Source of the DNA: Craterilacuibacter sp. RT1T
GTDB taxonomy: Bacteria; Pseudomonadota; Gammaproteobacteria; Burkholderiales; Chromobacteriaceae
Length of the DNA: 64,000 bases
NCBI RefSeq assembly: GCF_023502145.1
Contig: NZ_JAMFLI010000009.1
Span: forward strand, 55,998-119,997
Direction of reading: 5' to 3'
This document shows positions 27,113 to 36,853 of the stretch, piece after piece (the first letter of the stretch is position 1; each line of letters starts with the position of its first letter). The position numbers and the translations under genes were made by a program. Below the pieces are notes generated by a model that saw only the letters and a list, made by a program, of their open reading frames with translations, did no database searches and was not told the origin of the DNA.

Positions 27113-28276
27113 ATGAATCCCAGCTTCTCTGCGCTCACCATCCGTCAGCGCGAACTCCTGCCCGTCGTACAAGGCGGCATGGGAGTCGGCATCTCGGCCC
27201 AAAGCCTGGCCGGTGCCGTGGCACATGAAAATGCCGTTGGAACGATCGCCAGTGTGGACTTGCGCCACCTGCATCCCGATCTTGTTGCCGCCTCCAGCAA
27301 GGCGGAAGGTGACGAGGAACTGAACCGGCTCAACCGGGTCGCCCTGGACAGGGAAGTCAAAGGCGCACTGGCGCGCGCGCAAGGCCGCGGCCTGATTGCC
27401 GTCAATGTGATGAAAGCGGTGGCCGACCATCCGGCACTGGTGCGTCAGGCCTGCGAGTCGGGTGCGCACGCCGTGGTCATGGGCGCGGGCCTGCCGCTGG
27501 ATCTGCCGGATATGACTGCCGACCACCCCGATGTGGCGCTGATCCCCATTCTGTCGGAGTCGCGCGGCATCGCCATTGTACTCAAGCGCTGGATGAAAAA
27601 AGGCCGTCTGCCCGACGCCATCGTAATCGAACATCCGCACCATGCCGGCGGCCATCTGGGCGCAGCCCAGGTCGCGGATCTGGGCGATGAGCGCTTCAAT
27701 TTCAAGCGGGTACTGGAAGAGACCCAGCAGTTGTTCAAGACGCTGGAAATCGAACGCGAGCGTATTCCGCTTATCGTCGCCGGCGGCATGAGCCATTTTG
27801 CCAAGGTCAGAACGGCGCTGACCGAATGGGGTGCGTCGGCCGTTCAGATCGGTACCGCTTTTGCGGTAACCCGCGAGGGCGATGCTCACGACAACTTCAA
27901 GCGCATACTGGCCGAGGCCAAGGACGAGGATATTGTCGAGTTCATGTCGGTCGCCGGTCTGCCTGCGCGCGGCGTGCTCACGCCGTGGCTGAAAAGCTAT
28001 ATCAAGCGGCTGGATAAACTGCAGGCCAATGCCAAGGCCGATCCGGCACGCTGCACCCAGGCGCTCAACTGCCTGTCGGTCTGCGGATTGCGCGATGGCT
28101 TATCCAAAGCCGGCCAGTTCTGCATCGATCTTAAGCTCTCTGCCGCTTATCGCGGCGAAGTGAGCAAGGGGCTGTTCTTCCGCGGCAAGGACCCGTTGCC
28201 GTTTGGCGAACAGATGCGCAGCGCACGCGAAACCATCGAATATCTGCTGACCGGGCGCAAGCCTGTCGGCGTGTAA
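27113..28276 (+). CDS. Nitronate monooxygenase-family flavoprotein
   Basis: Protein of 387 aa of the NMO/2-nitropropane dioxygenase-like TIM-barrel family, which binds FMN. Visible are PVVQGGMGVGIS at the N-terminus, AHAVVMGAGLPLDLP, the FMN-phosphate region PLIVAGGMSHFAKV and GASAVQIGTAFAVTREGDA, and HPHHAGGHLG in the position of the family's active-site His. A C-terminal Cys cluster (CTQALNCLSVCGL) recalls the long subclass that also resembles enoyl-ACP reductase II. ATG 27113 is used because homology starts there. Substrate unknown: nitronates, quinones or enoyl thioesters are all possible. It lies under an FNR box and divergent from a LysR gene. Confidence 0.85.
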   Translation: MNPSFSALTIRQRELLPVVQGGMGVGISAQSLAGAVAHENAVGTIASVDLRHLHPDLVAASSKAEGDEELNRLNRVALDREVKGALARAQGRGLIAVNVMKAVADHPALVRQACESGAHAVVMGAGLPLDLPDMTADHPDVALIPILSESRGIAIVLKRWMKKGRLPDAIVIEHPHHAGGHLGAAQVADLGDERFNFKRVLEETQQLFKTLEIERERIPLIVAGGMSHFAKVRTALTEWGASAVQIGTAFAVTREGDAHDNFKRILAEAKDEDIVEFMSVAGLPARGVLTPWLKSYIKRLDKLQANAKADPARCTQALNCLSVCGLRDGLSKAGQFCIDLKLSAAYRGEVSKGLFFRGKDPLPFGEQMRSARETIEYLLTGRKPVGV

Positions 28277-28370
28277 GCACCGCGCACGCAAGCCGGGCGG
28301 GATGCGTCTCGCCCGGCAGCGCAACACGGCAAGACTCCCCGCTTTCCCCGCTCTCCGTTACACTGCCTGC

Positions 28371-29726
28371 ATGAACGCATTTACCAGTTGCAATCCGGCC
28401 ACCGGCGAGGTGGCTTTTACCCGTGGCGCGTGGCAGGGCGAAGCGCTGAATCAGTGCATGAGCGCGCTTAAGCGCGCACGCCCGGCATGGGCGGCGCTTT
28501 CATGTGAAGCGCGCGCCGCGCGTTTGCTGTGCGTGGCCGATGCACTGGAGCATGAACGCACCGCGCTGGCGGCACTGGTGACGCTGGAAGTGGGTAAGCG
28601 CACCAGCGAATGCCTGGCCGAAATCGACAAATCGGCGCAGCTGATCCGCTATTACGCCGAACTCGCCCCGCGCCTGCTTGCCCCGCAAAACATCCCGACC
28701 CAAGCCAGTGCCAGTGGCGTCAGCTTCGAGGCACTGGGCTTGGTGCTGGCCATCATGCCGTGGAATTACCCGGTGTGGCAGGTGCTGCGCTTCGCCATTC
28801 CGGCACTGATGTCGGGCAATGCCTGCCTGGTCAAACCGGCGCCCTCGGTGCCGCTGTCCACACAAAAGCTGCTGGAGATCGTGCGCGGCAGCGGGCTTGA
28901 GGTCTTCGATGTGGCATGGATCGGCCACGACGAGGTCGAAGACGCCATTCGCGGCGCCGACGCGGTGGCCTTTACCGGCTCGACCGGCACCGGCCGTCTT
29001 GTCGCCAGCGCCGCCGGGCGCCATCTCAAGAAAAGCGTGCTGGAACTGGGCGGCAGCAACCCGTTTATCGTGCTGGCCGATGCCGATGTGGATGAAGCCG
29101 CCTTCGAGGCCGCGCACTCGCGCTTTCGCGATGCCGGCCAAAGCTGCAATGCCGCCAAGCGCATGATTGTGGTGCCCGAAATTGCCGATGCCTTTGCCGA
29201 ACGCTTTAGCCGCCACGCGCGCGCACTGGTGATGGGCGAGCCGCGCGATGCAGCGACCACCCTGGGGCCGCTGGCGCGTGCCGATCTGCGCGAAGCCTTG
29301 CATGCCCAGGTGCTGGATGCCGTCTCCCACGGTGCGCAACTGCTATGCGGCGGGGTAATGCCCGGCGGTGCCGGCTTCTTTTATCCGGCCACCGTGCTGG
29401 ATCGGGTCAACGCCCACTGCCGGGTCTGGCATGAGGAAGTCTTCGGCCCGGTCGCCAGCATCATCCGCGCACGCGACGAAGCCGACGCCATCCGCATCGC
29501 CAACGACACGCCCTACGGCCTGGGGGCCAGCATTTTCTCGGCCGACAGCGCGCGGGCGCGGGCGCTGGGCGCCGACATCGAGGCCGGCAGCGTGTTTATC
29601 AACCGCTACACCAGCTCGGACTTGCGCCTGCCCTTTGGCGGGGTGAAATCATCCGGTTACGGGCGCGAGCTGTCCGAGTTCGGCCTGTACGAGTTCGTCA
29701 ATGTCAAAACCTGGTGGCAAAAGTGA
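28371..29726 (+). CDS. NAD(P)-dependent aldehyde dehydrogenase, succinate-semialdehyde type
   Basis: Protein of 451 aa. ALDH motifs in order: MPWNYPVWQVLR (about 129-140), cofactor loop FTGSTGTGRLV (201-211), LELGGSNPFIV with general base E225, catalytic C259 in GQSCNAAKR, EEVFGPVASI, and PFGGVKSSGYGRELSEFGLYEFVNVKT at the C-terminus. The GQSC-AAKR context and short length resemble the Sad/YneI group of succinate-semialdehyde dehydrogenases. ATG 28371 starts where family likeness begins. It overlaps the following helicase gene by 13 bases. Confidence 0.9.
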   Translation: MNAFTSCNPATGEVAFTRGAWQGEALNQCMSALKRARPAWAALSCEARAARLLCVADALEHERTALAALVTLEVGKRTSECLAEIDKSAQLIRYYAELAPRLLAPQNIPTQASASGVSFEALGLVLAIMPWNYPVWQVLRFAIPALMSGNACLVKPAPSVPLSTQKLLEIVRGSGLEVFDVAWIGHDEVEDAIRGADAVAFTGSTGTGRLVASAAGRHLKKSVLELGGSNPFIVLADADVDEAAFEAAHSRFRDAGQSCNAAKRMIVVPEIADAFAERFSRHARALVMGEPRDAATTLGPLARADLREALHAQVLDAVSHGAQLLCGGVMPGGAGFFYPATVLDRVNAHCRVWHEEVFGPVASIIRARDEADAIRIANDTPYGLGASIFSADSARARALGADIEAGSVFINRYTSSDLRLPFGGVKSSGYGRELSEFGLYEFVNVKTWWQK

Positions 29727-31642
29727 GGGCGCACACCCGACTCACGCTCAGCGCCGAGCAGCAGGCGGTACTCGATCACCGCGAGGGTCACCTGCTGATC
29801 GAAGCGGCCGCCGGCAGCGGCAAGACGACCTTGCTTGCCCTGTTGGCGCTGCAGCACGCGCATAGCGGCGGCAAGGTGCTGGCCCTGACCTTTAGCCGTA
29901 GCGGCAAAGCCAGCCTGCAGCAACGCCTGGCCGAACATGGCAACCGCAGCGACGCCATCACCGTGCAGAGCTTTGACGAAGTGTGCATGGGCGAAGCCGG
30001 ACGCCTGCTGGCCGACGAGCGCCAGTTGGTAAAGAAAGACTGGGTGTTGGAGCATGTGCTGCCGCAAGTGGTGGCCGAGGTCAATCAGGCCATCGCCGGC
30101 AGTGACGAAATGCAGCTGCCGCAGGATGCGGCCAGCCTCACCGATTTGCTGGACACCTTCCAGAGCATCAAGCAAGGGCGGCTCTCGGCGCAGCTTGCCT
30201 ATGAAGAAGACGCCGAAGTCATCGCCGGCACCTTGCAGCGCCCGCACGCAGTGTGGCTGGCCTATCTGGCTTACGAAAACCGCCGGCGCACCCTGCGTCT
30301 GGAGCGCGATACCGGCTTTCGCCTGATCGAAGACGCCTGCCACGACCTGATGGATGCGCTGGAGCAAGATCTGCTGCTCGCGCCCGGCCGCTTTCACGCC
30401 TCCTGCCTGTTTATCGACGAGTTTCACGACACCAGCCCCTTGCAACTGGCGTGGCTATTGGCCTGGGGCGGACAAGTCGGCAAGCTGGTAGCGGTCGGCG
30501 ACCGCGATCAGGTGCTGTATTCATGGCGCGGCGCCGATGCCCAGAGCGTATTTGCCGGCTTTCGCCGCCAGCTCCCCAAGGTCACCGTACTACCGCTGTC
30601 CGCCTCCTACCGCTTCGGCCCCTTGCTGGCGGCACGCGTGCAGCCGCTACGCAGCCCGCGCCTGCCGCCTTTGGCCGGCACCGGCTGCGCAAGCGAAATC
30701 GAAACGGCACATGGCCATCTGGCCCAGGTGCTGGCCGCCAACCCCTATCCGGCGGGCGAGACGGCACTGATCGCGCGCGACCGCGGCCAGACCGTGGCGG
30801 CACAACTGGCGCTGACCGAGGCCGGCATTCCGTTCTATACCCTGGACGGCTGGCCGTGCTGGCGCAATAGCGAAGGCATGCTGATTCAGGCACTGGCCCA
30901 GCTGATGGCGCCCACTTGGAGCGCGCAAAGCGCACAACAGAACGACCCGAAAAAACTGCGCTACGAGCGCGAGCGGCGCGAACGTCTGGCCCGGCGCCTG
31001 GTCACCCTGCCCGGCTGGTGCCTGAACGATAAGCGCCAGCGCGAACTGGGCGCCATGGTGGCCGAGTCGGGCGAACACTGGCCGCTACTGGCGCAGTGGC
31101 TGAGCGACTTGCCAGCGCCGGCGCATCCGGCCCAGCGCAGCCAGCTCTTGGCATTGCAACAGGCGCTAGGCTCGCTGCTTGGCCACGATGGCAATGCCCG
31201 GCTAGCCGATGCCTTGGCCATCTTCACCCGCGAAGCCCGCCTCTTGTCTACCCTGCGCGCCTATGCGCCATGGGGCGAGGCGGCCGATAGCCGGGTACAG
31301 GGCTGGCAGGCGCTATGCCGCCATATCGCGCAGCAGGGCTTTAGCGCGACGCAATGGCTGAGCCGCTGCGAGCGCCTGAACTGGCTGCACTGGAAGGCCG
31401 AGCAGGATGCCGCGCAAGCGCTGGCCGTCGGCTCGGTCTTTCACGCCAAGGGCAAGCAATGGCCGCATGTCATCCTGACCGGCATGGGCGAGCATGAGTT
31501 TCCGCTTCCCGGCGCACCCATGGCCGAGGAAAAGCGCCGCGCCTATGTCGCAGCCACCCGCGCGCAAAACCGGCTGACCCTGCACTGCGCTGCCGAACAG
31601 CAACCGGGGCGGTTCTACCGCCTGCTGGCGGGCGAGGACTGA
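29714..31642 (+). CDS. UvrD/Rep-family superfamily 1 helicase
   Basis: Protein of 642 aa. Motif I AAAGSGKTT at 31-39, motif Ia ALTFSRSGKASLQQRL, motif II DEFHD at 235-239 (usual DEFQD), motif III GDRDQVLYSWRGAD at 262-275, motif IV-like LSASYRFG, and near the end VGSVFHAKGKQWPHVILTGM (motif V) and RRAYVAATRAQNRL (motif VI). All SF1A motifs are present, so it is probably an active 3'-5' DNA translocase, although shorter and more divergent than UvrD or Rep (about 670-720 aa). The start is GTG 29714 inside the aldehyde dehydrogenase gene. No nuclease motif is visible at the C-terminus. Confidence 0.88.
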   Translation: MAKVRAHTRLTLSAEQQAVLDHREGHLLIEAAAGSGKTTLLALLALQHAHSGGKVLALTFSRSGKASLQQRLAEHGNRSDAITVQSFDEVCMGEAGRLLADERQLVKKDWVLEHVLPQVVAEVNQAIAGSDEMQLPQDAASLTDLLDTFQSIKQGRLSAQLAYEEDAEVIAGTLQRPHAVWLAYLAYENRRRTLRLERDTGFRLIEDACHDLMDALEQDLLLAPGRFHASCLFIDEFHDTSPLQLAWLLAWGGQVGKLVAVGDRDQVLYSWRGADAQSVFAGFRRQLPKVTVLPLSASYRFGPLLAARVQPLRSPRLPPLAGTGCASEIETAHGHLAQVLAANPYPAGETALIARDRGQTVAAQLALTEAGIPFYTLDGWPCWRNSEGMLIQALAQLMAPTWSAQSAQQNDPKKLRYERERRERLARRLVTLPGWCLNDKRQRELGAMVAESGEHWPLLAQWLSDLPAPAHPAQRSQLLALQQALGSLLGHDGNARLADALAIFTREARLLSTLRAYAPWGEAADSRVQGWQALCRHIAQQGFSATQWLSRCERLNWLHWKAEQDAAQALAVGSVFHAKGKQWPHVILTGMGEHEFPLPGAPMAEEKRRAYVAATRAQNRLTLHCAAEQQPGRFYRLLAGED

Positions 31643-31710
31643 AGCGGCGCATCTGCGCTGCCGGCCTCGCCGACGCCCCACCCTTGCACACAATAGAAAA
31701 AGAATATCCA

Positions 31711-31902
31711 ATGAAAACCCTGCTCTGCGGCCTGACGCTGCTCATCGTCGCGCTCTACTATGGCGTGCTTGCCTATGCGCCCGGCCTGCTGGCCGGACAC
31801 TTGGCCGGCTGGCCGCTATCCATCCTGTTTGCGCTGGCGGCTTTTGCCGCGCTGTTTGCCATCACCCTGTTTGCCGCCCTGCGCCGGGATGACACGCCAT
31901 GA
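31711..31902 (+). CDS. Small two-helix membrane protein, symporter partner
   Basis: Protein of 63 aa with two hydrophobic segments (LLCGLTLLIVALYYGVLAY and LSILFALAAFAALFAITLFAALR) and a charged tail RRDDTP. It overlaps the start of the symporter gene by 4 bases. In acetate/solute:sodium symporter operons this position is held by a small DUF485- or DUF4212-type subunit of about 80-105 aa; this one is shorter and I cannot assign it to either family with certainty. ATG 31711 is used; an upstream TTG at 31684 is unlikely. Confidence 0.7.
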   Translation: MKTLLCGLTLLIVALYYGVLAYAPGLLAGHLAGWPLSILFALAAFAALFAITLFAALRRDDTP

Positions 31903-33383
31903 GCACGGCCTTGCTGTTTTTCCTGCCGCTGCTCGTACTCACCCTTGCCATCTGCCATCTGGCGGCACGAAGCAGCCAGTCTGCCGGTGATTTTTTCAGC
32001 GCCGGCAACCGCATCGGCCCATGGCAAAACGCCTTGGCACTGGCCGGCGACTATCTGTCGGCGGCGGCTTTTCTGGGCGCGGCCGGTCTTTATTTCGCCG
32101 CCGGTTACGACTCGCTGGTTTACGCGGTGGGTACGCTGGCCGGCTGGCCGCTCCTGATGCTGCTGCTAGCCGGCAAACTGCGCCAGCTTGGCTGCTTTAC
32201 CGTCAGCGATGTACTGGCGCAACGCTTTGCCAGCCGCAGGCTGCGCGCGCTCACTGCCACAAGCTCGCTCTTGGTCACGCTGTTTTATCTGATTGTGCAG
32301 ATGGTGGGCGCAGGCAAGCTGATCGAACTGCTGTTCGGTCTGCCTTATCTGGCGGCCGTGGCGCTGGTGGCGCTGTTGATGGTGGGCTATGTCGCCATCG
32401 GCGGCATGCTGGCCACCACCTGGGTGCAAATGATCAAGGCGGTGCTGCTGCTGCTGTGTGGCGCCATGCTGGCCTGGGGCGTGCTCGCGCAATTCGGCTT
32501 TAGCGCCCCGGCCTTGTTTGCTGCGGCGACGCAACTGCGCGGCGACGCCGTCCTGCTGCCGGGTGCGGCCCTGTCCGACCCGGTAGAGCTACTGTCGCTG
32601 GGACTGGGACTGACGCTGGGCCTGCTGGGGCTGCCGCATGTGCTGATGCGCTTTCTGACCGTGCCTGATGCCCGCGCCGCTCGGCGCTCGGCAGCCATCG
32701 CCACCTTGCTGGTGGGCGGCTTTTTCTGCCTCAACATCCTGATCGGTTATGGCGCCATCGCGCTCTTGCCTGCTCACCCCGCGTTTTTTGACGCCGGCGG
32801 CAAACTGCTGGGCGGTGGCAATATGGCGGCGCTGCATCTGGCTAGCTTGCTGGGCGGAGCACCCTTAGCCGGGCTGGTCGCGGCAGTGGCCTTTGCCACC
32901 ATTCTCGCCGTGGTGTCGGGGTTGACTCTGGCCGGCGCGGCGGCGATCAGCCATGACCTGTGGGCGGGCTTGCAGCACCGCGCAGTCAGCGCAGCCGAAA
33001 AGCAGCGCGTGTCGCGCTATGCCGCGCTGGCGCTGGGTCTGCTGGCGCTACTGCTCTCGACCCTGTTCCAGCAGCAGAATATCGCCTTTGTGATGGGGCT
33101 GGCTTTTGCCATTGCCGCCTCGGCCAACTTCCCGGTATTGCTGCTGGCTTTATACTGGCGCGACCTGAGCGAGCGAGGGGCGCTGGCTTGCGCCGCTTGC
33201 GGCATGCTCGCGTCCAGCGTGCTGATAGTACTGGGGCCGGCGGTCTGGGTCGCCGTGCTGGGCTTTGAAGAGCCGCTCTTTCCCTGGTCTAACCCCGCGC
33301 TGTTTGCCGTGCCGCTGGCGTTTGCCGCCGGCTTGCTGGGCTCGCAACGCCATGCCCTTTTCCGCAAAGTAAAACCACAATGA
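31899..33383 (+). CDS. Sodium:solute symporter, ActP-like
   Basis: Protein of 494 aa with about 13 membrane segments. SSS-family signs: AARSSQSAGDFFSAGNRIGPWQNALALAGDYLSAAAFLG (the GDYLSAA motif is typical of ActP/acetate permeases), LVYAVGTLAGWPLLM, LGLPHVLMRFLTVPDARAARRS (matches the SSS GLPHxLxRFxTVP motif), and ISHDLW in the middle. The family imports acetate, lactate, pyruvate or related acids with sodium. The next gene, an FAD-linked hydroxyacid dehydrogenase, overlaps by 4 bases and hints at a 2-hydroxyacid substrate; this is inference. Confidence 0.9.
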   Translation: MSTALLFFLPLLVLTLAICHLAARSSQSAGDFFSAGNRIGPWQNALALAGDYLSAAAFLGAAGLYFAAGYDSLVYAVGTLAGWPLLMLLLAGKLRQLGCFTVSDVLAQRFASRRLRALTATSSLLVTLFYLIVQMVGAGKLIELLFGLPYLAAVALVALLMVGYVAIGGMLATTWVQMIKAVLLLLCGAMLAWGVLAQFGFSAPALFAAATQLRGDAVLLPGAALSDPVELLSLGLGLTLGLLGLPHVLMRFLTVPDARAARRSAAIATLLVGGFFCLNILIGYGAIALLPAHPAFFDAGGKLLGGGNMAALHLASLLGGAPLAGLVAAVAFATILAVVSGLTLAGAAAISHDLWAGLQHRAVSAAEKQRVSRYAALALGLLALLLSTLFQQQNIAFVMGLAFAIAASANFPVLLLALYWRDLSERGALACAACGMLASSVLIVLGPAVWVAVLGFEEPLFPWSNPALFAVPLAFAAGLLGSQRHALFRKVKPQ

Positions 33384-34777
33384 ACGACTTGATTTCCAGT
33401 CTGGCCAGGATCGTCGGCCCGGCCCATGTGCTGACCCAAGACTCCGACACCGCGCCCTATCTCACCGACTGGCGCGGCCGTTATCACGGCCGTTGCGTAG
33501 CGGTGGTCGCGCCGGCCTCCACCGCCGAAGTTGCCGCGCTGGTCAGGCTGTGCGCCGCTCACGCTATCGCCATCGTGCCACAAGGCGGCAATACCTCGAC
33601 TTGCGGCGCGGCGACGCCGGATGCATCCGGCCGGCAATTGGTGCTGTCGCTTGCCCGCATGCATGGCATACGCGACATCGACAGCGCCAATAATTCGATC
33701 ACGGTCGAGGCCGGCGTGACGCTGGCCGAGGTGCAGGCCGTGGCGCGCGAGGCCGGCCGCCTGTTTCCGCTATCGCTGGCCAGTGAAGGCAGCTGCCAGA
33801 TAGGCGGCAATCTCTCAACCAATGCCGGCGGTCTGGCCGTGCTGCGTTACGGTACCATGCGCGAACTGTGTCTGGGGCTGGAGGTTGTCCTGGCTGACGG
33901 ACAGATATTGCATGCCTTGTCCGGACTCAGAAAAGACAGCAGCGGGCTGGATGTGAAGCAGCTGTTTATCGGTGCAGAAGGACAGCTGGGCATTATCACC
34001 GCCGCCACCCTCAAACTCTTTCCCTTGCCTGACGCCTGCGCCACCGCCTGGATCGGAGTGGATAGCGCCGACACCGCCATTCGCTGGCTGGGGGCGCTCA
34101 GGCAAGCGTTCGGCGACCGCCTGACCAGTTTCGAGCTACTGTCCGAGCCCTGCCAGCGGCTGCTTGACAAGCACCACGCGGGGCGGCTGCCGTTTATTGC
34201 GCCATGGGCTTTGCTGATCGAACTGTCGGATGCCGGCGATAGCGCCGAACTTGGCGAGCGCCTGACGGCATGGCTGTCCACGCAGGAGATGGTGGACGGC
34301 GTGATTGCGCAAAGCGAGGCCGAGCGCCTGAAGCTGTGGCAGTTGCGCGAAGACATGTCGGAGACGCAAAAAAAGGAAGGCGCCAGCATCAAGCACGATA
34401 TCGGCGTGCCCAGCTCCGCCATTGCCGCCTTTATCGCCAGCTGTGGCGACGCACTACAGGCGGCCTTTCCCGGCTGCCGCATTATGGTGTTCGGCCATGC
34501 CGGCGATGGCAATCTGCATTACAACGTCAGCTATACCCGCACGGATAATGCGGCCCTGTTCGACGACGAGGCTGCGGTGAACGCCATCGTCTACGACCAG
34601 GTGGCACGCTATGGCGGCACGCTTGCCGCCGAACACGGCGTAGGCCAGCTCAAGGGGCAGTGGCTCGCGCGTTACAAAGACCCGGTAGCGCTCTTAATCA
34701 TGCAAAACATGAAACAGGCGCTAGACCCTCAAGGGCTGATGAACCCGGGTAAATGGCTAAGCCTGCCATCAATGTAG
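33380..34777 (+). CDS. FAD-binding oxidase, D-2-hydroxyacid dehydrogenase type
   Basis: Protein of 465 aa. FAD_binding_4 (PCMH) domain: VAPASTAEVAALVRLCAAHAIAIVPQGGNTSTCG, and GSCQIGGNLSTNAGGLAVLRYGTMRELCLGLEVVLADG, the classic GlcD/D2HGDH pattern. The C-terminal FAD-oxidase_C domain includes VFGHAGDGNLHYN (His-x-x-D-GN-x-H metal and substrate site), EHGVGQLKGQWL and MKQALDPQGLMNPGK. Likely oxidises a D-2-hydroxyacid such as 2-hydroxyglutarate or D-lactate. It is coupled to the symporter by an ATGA overlap, so uptake and oxidation are probably linked. Confidence 0.9.
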   Translation: MNDLISSLARIVGPAHVLTQDSDTAPYLTDWRGRYHGRCVAVVAPASTAEVAALVRLCAAHAIAIVPQGGNTSTCGAATPDASGRQLVLSLARMHGIRDIDSANNSITVEAGVTLAEVQAVAREAGRLFPLSLASEGSCQIGGNLSTNAGGLAVLRYGTMRELCLGLEVVLADGQILHALSGLRKDSSGLDVKQLFIGAEGQLGIITAATLKLFPLPDACATAWIGVDSADTAIRWLGALRQAFGDRLTSFELLSEPCQRLLDKHHAGRLPFIAPWALLIELSDAGDSAELGERLTAWLSTQEMVDGVIAQSEAERLKLWQLREDMSETQKKEGASIKHDIGVPSSAIAAFIASCGDALQAAFPGCRIMVFGHAGDGNLHYNVSYTRTDNAALFDDEAAVNAIVYDQVARYGGTLAAEHGVGQLKGQWLARYKDPVALLIMQNMKQALDPQGLMNPGKWLSLPSM

Positions 34778-34795
34778 GCGGGCAAAAGCCCGCCT
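34776..34795. terminator. Perfect hairpin between convergent genes
   Basis: AGGCGGGC (34776-34783), loop AAAA, GCCCGCCT (34788-34795). The stem begins within the TAG stop of the FAD-oxidase gene and ends 5 bases before the stop of the convergent chemoreceptor gene. There is no T-run on either side, so it may act as a bidirectional barrier or RNA stabiliser. Confidence 0.65.
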
Positions 34796-34800
34796 GACTG

Positions 34801-36690
34801 CTACACCCTGAACTTGCCGAAACGGCTATCCATTTGGCCGGCCAAACGTGAGAGGCTGGATAAGGTCGCATTCACGTCCTGCAAAGCGCCTTCGTTAGCC
34901 ACGATGCGGTTATTGATGGCCTCCGTACTCTGGGAAATGGCACCTGACGCATGATGTTGCTCATTGGTCGAGCTGGAAATCTCGCTCATGCGCTGCAGCA
35001 ACTGCCGCATGGAGTCGCGCACGTTCTGGATGCTTGCCGCTGCCTCTTCGGTACGAACTGAGCTCTGGTCGACTACACGGACAGTCCCTTGCACATCATC
35101 CACTGCACGCTTCGCCTCGTCGCGGATTGCGCCGACCTTGCTGCTGATCTCCTGAGTAGCGCTGGCAGTACGCTCAGCCAGTTTACGGACCTCGTCAGCC
35201 ACCACGGCAAAACCGCGCCCCTGCTCGCCGGCACGCGCGGCTTCAATTGCCGCATTGAGCGCCAGAAGATTGGTCTGATCTGCAATATCACGAATCACAC
35301 TGGTAATACCGGAAATCTCCTGCGAGCGGCGGTCAAGCCCAGCCAGCATGATCTCCAGGCTACGCACCGATCCCAGCGTGTTTTCCATATCGTCCGATAA
35401 TGCGTGAATCCCATCGGCACAACTCTCCAACTCCTGCCCAGTCGCCTTGACCAGCGAGTCGGCCTGATATGCGCCGTCAGCAATCAGCGAAATACTGACC
35501 CCAAGCTGTTCCAGCGTGGCGGCGTTGGCGGTCGAGACTTCGGCTATCTGGCTGGCACCCGCCGTCACCTCACTGACACGGCTACTGGCATTCGCCACAC
35601 CCCCAACGACCTCCGCGGCCTCGCTACGCAACTGGGCAAACAGCTGCCCCAGCTGCTCGGTAAAACGGTTAAAAGCCTGTGCTGTCTGGCTAATTTCGTC
35701 ATGACCATCCACCGTCAGTTTGCGCGTCAGGTCTGCCTCGCCACCAGCCATCTCGACCATTGCATCACGCAAGCGGGTCAGCCCCAGCAGCATCCGTCCC
35801 TGCACCAGACTGGATAGCGGCAGCATCAAGAGAAATATCGCCACGGCCATACCGGCCAGCGTCAACAACAGCGTATGCAGCGGAGCCAGCACCAGCGATT
35901 TTTCGCTCAGGACAACAATGCTCCAGTTCAGGCCTTCCAGCCGCGCAACCGAAGCCAGCATGGTTTTGCCACCGACCTCCACCTCCAGCAACTCTCCGCT
36001 GCCGCTTGCCGCCTGTATGGCCGAGTTGTCCAGCGCAGGCACCAAGGCCGTCACCGGCTTGGTCACCAAAGCCTTATCCGGTGCAGAAATCAGGTTACCC
36101 TTGCCATCCACCAGCAAGCTGTAGCCATTGCCACCCACCGGCAAAGTTGCCAGCGTGCGCGTCAACTCTTGCATCGAGATGTCGCCAGCCAGCACGCCAC
36201 CCTTACTGCCTGGCAACGGTATCGCCATCGTAATCACGATGGCCTTGGTATTGGCATCAATATAAGGGTCGGTAGTAATCAGCTTACTGGCTGCCATGGC
36301 CTGCTGATACCAGCCACGGCTGGTGATGGCATACTCGGCAGGCGGCGTCCAGCCCGAAGCGAAATAGCCCTTGTTATCAGCAAACCCGACGTAGAGATCC
36401 ATAAAGCGCCCTTCCTGCATGCCCTGTGTCAGGAACCACTGCGGATCGCGCGCGAGTGTATTGATTTCGTTGTCGTAACGTTGCGAGCGCCCCTGCACCA
36501 CACTTTGCTTGTCCTGTGCCCAGTTGCCAATCAAGATCGCCTGTCCCTTAACAATCGTATTCTGTTCGCTGGCAATACCTTGCAACACCATTGATCGCAC
36601 TTGGACAAAAACAATAATAAACAACAAGATGGCAAATGCCGCCAGCAGTAAGGCATTGAAGCCGATGAGTCGCGCTTTGAGTGAACGCAT
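34801..36690 (-). CDS. Methyl-accepting chemotaxis protein, dCache type (1)
   Basis: Protein of 629 aa. First membrane helix ([22 protein letters not shown]), periplasmic dCache domain, second helix near residue 290, HAMP, then the signalling domain with the conserved tip region [41 protein letters not shown]. In the sensor domain, [23 protein letters not shown] and GVLAGDISM fit the R-x-W-Y ... Y-x-D ... D pattern described for amino-acid-binding dCache domains, so an amino acid ligand is plausible. There is no CheR-tethering pentapeptide at the C-terminus (ends GKFRV). Confidence 0.93.
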   Translation of the reverse strand: MRSLKARLIGFNALLLAAFAILLFIIVFVQVRSMVLQGIASEQNTIVKGQAILIGNWAQDKQSVVQGRSQRYDNEINTLARDPQWFLTQGMQEGRFMDLYVGFADNKGYFASGWTPPAEYAITSRGWYQQAMAASKLITTDPYIDANTKAIVITMAIPLPGSKGGVLAGDISMQELTRTLATLPVGGNGYSLLVDGKGNLISAPDKALVTKPVTALVPALDNSAIQAASGSGELLEVEVGGKTMLASVARLEGLNWSIVVLSEKSLVLAPLHTLLLTLAGMAVAIFLLMLPLSSLVQGRMLLGLTRLRDAMVEMAGGEADLTRKLTVDGHDEISQTAQAFNRFTEQLGQLFAQLRSEAAEVVGGVANASSRVSEVTAGASQIAEVSTANAATLEQLGVSISLIADGAYQADSLVKATGQELESCADGIHALSDDMENTLGSVRSLEIMLAGLDRRSQEISGITSVIRDIADQTNLLALNAAIEAARAGEQGRGFAVVADEVRKLAERTASATQEISSKVGAIRDEAKRAVDDVQGTVRVVDQSSVRTEEAAASIQNVRDSMRQLLQRMSEISSSTNEQHHASGAISQSTEAINNRIVANEGALQDVNATLSSLSRLAGQMDSRFGKFRV

Positions 36691-36853
36691 GGATTTCCCC
36701 CTTTAGTCGTAGGTGTCTCGAGTCGGACACTTGCAGCGGATTATGTATTTGATATCCAGCATGGGCAATATAAATGACATATATAAGCAAGGCTGGAAGT
36801 GCCATCACACTTGCTCCACAATGAAGACCTGAAACCAATAGATAGGAATGAGC

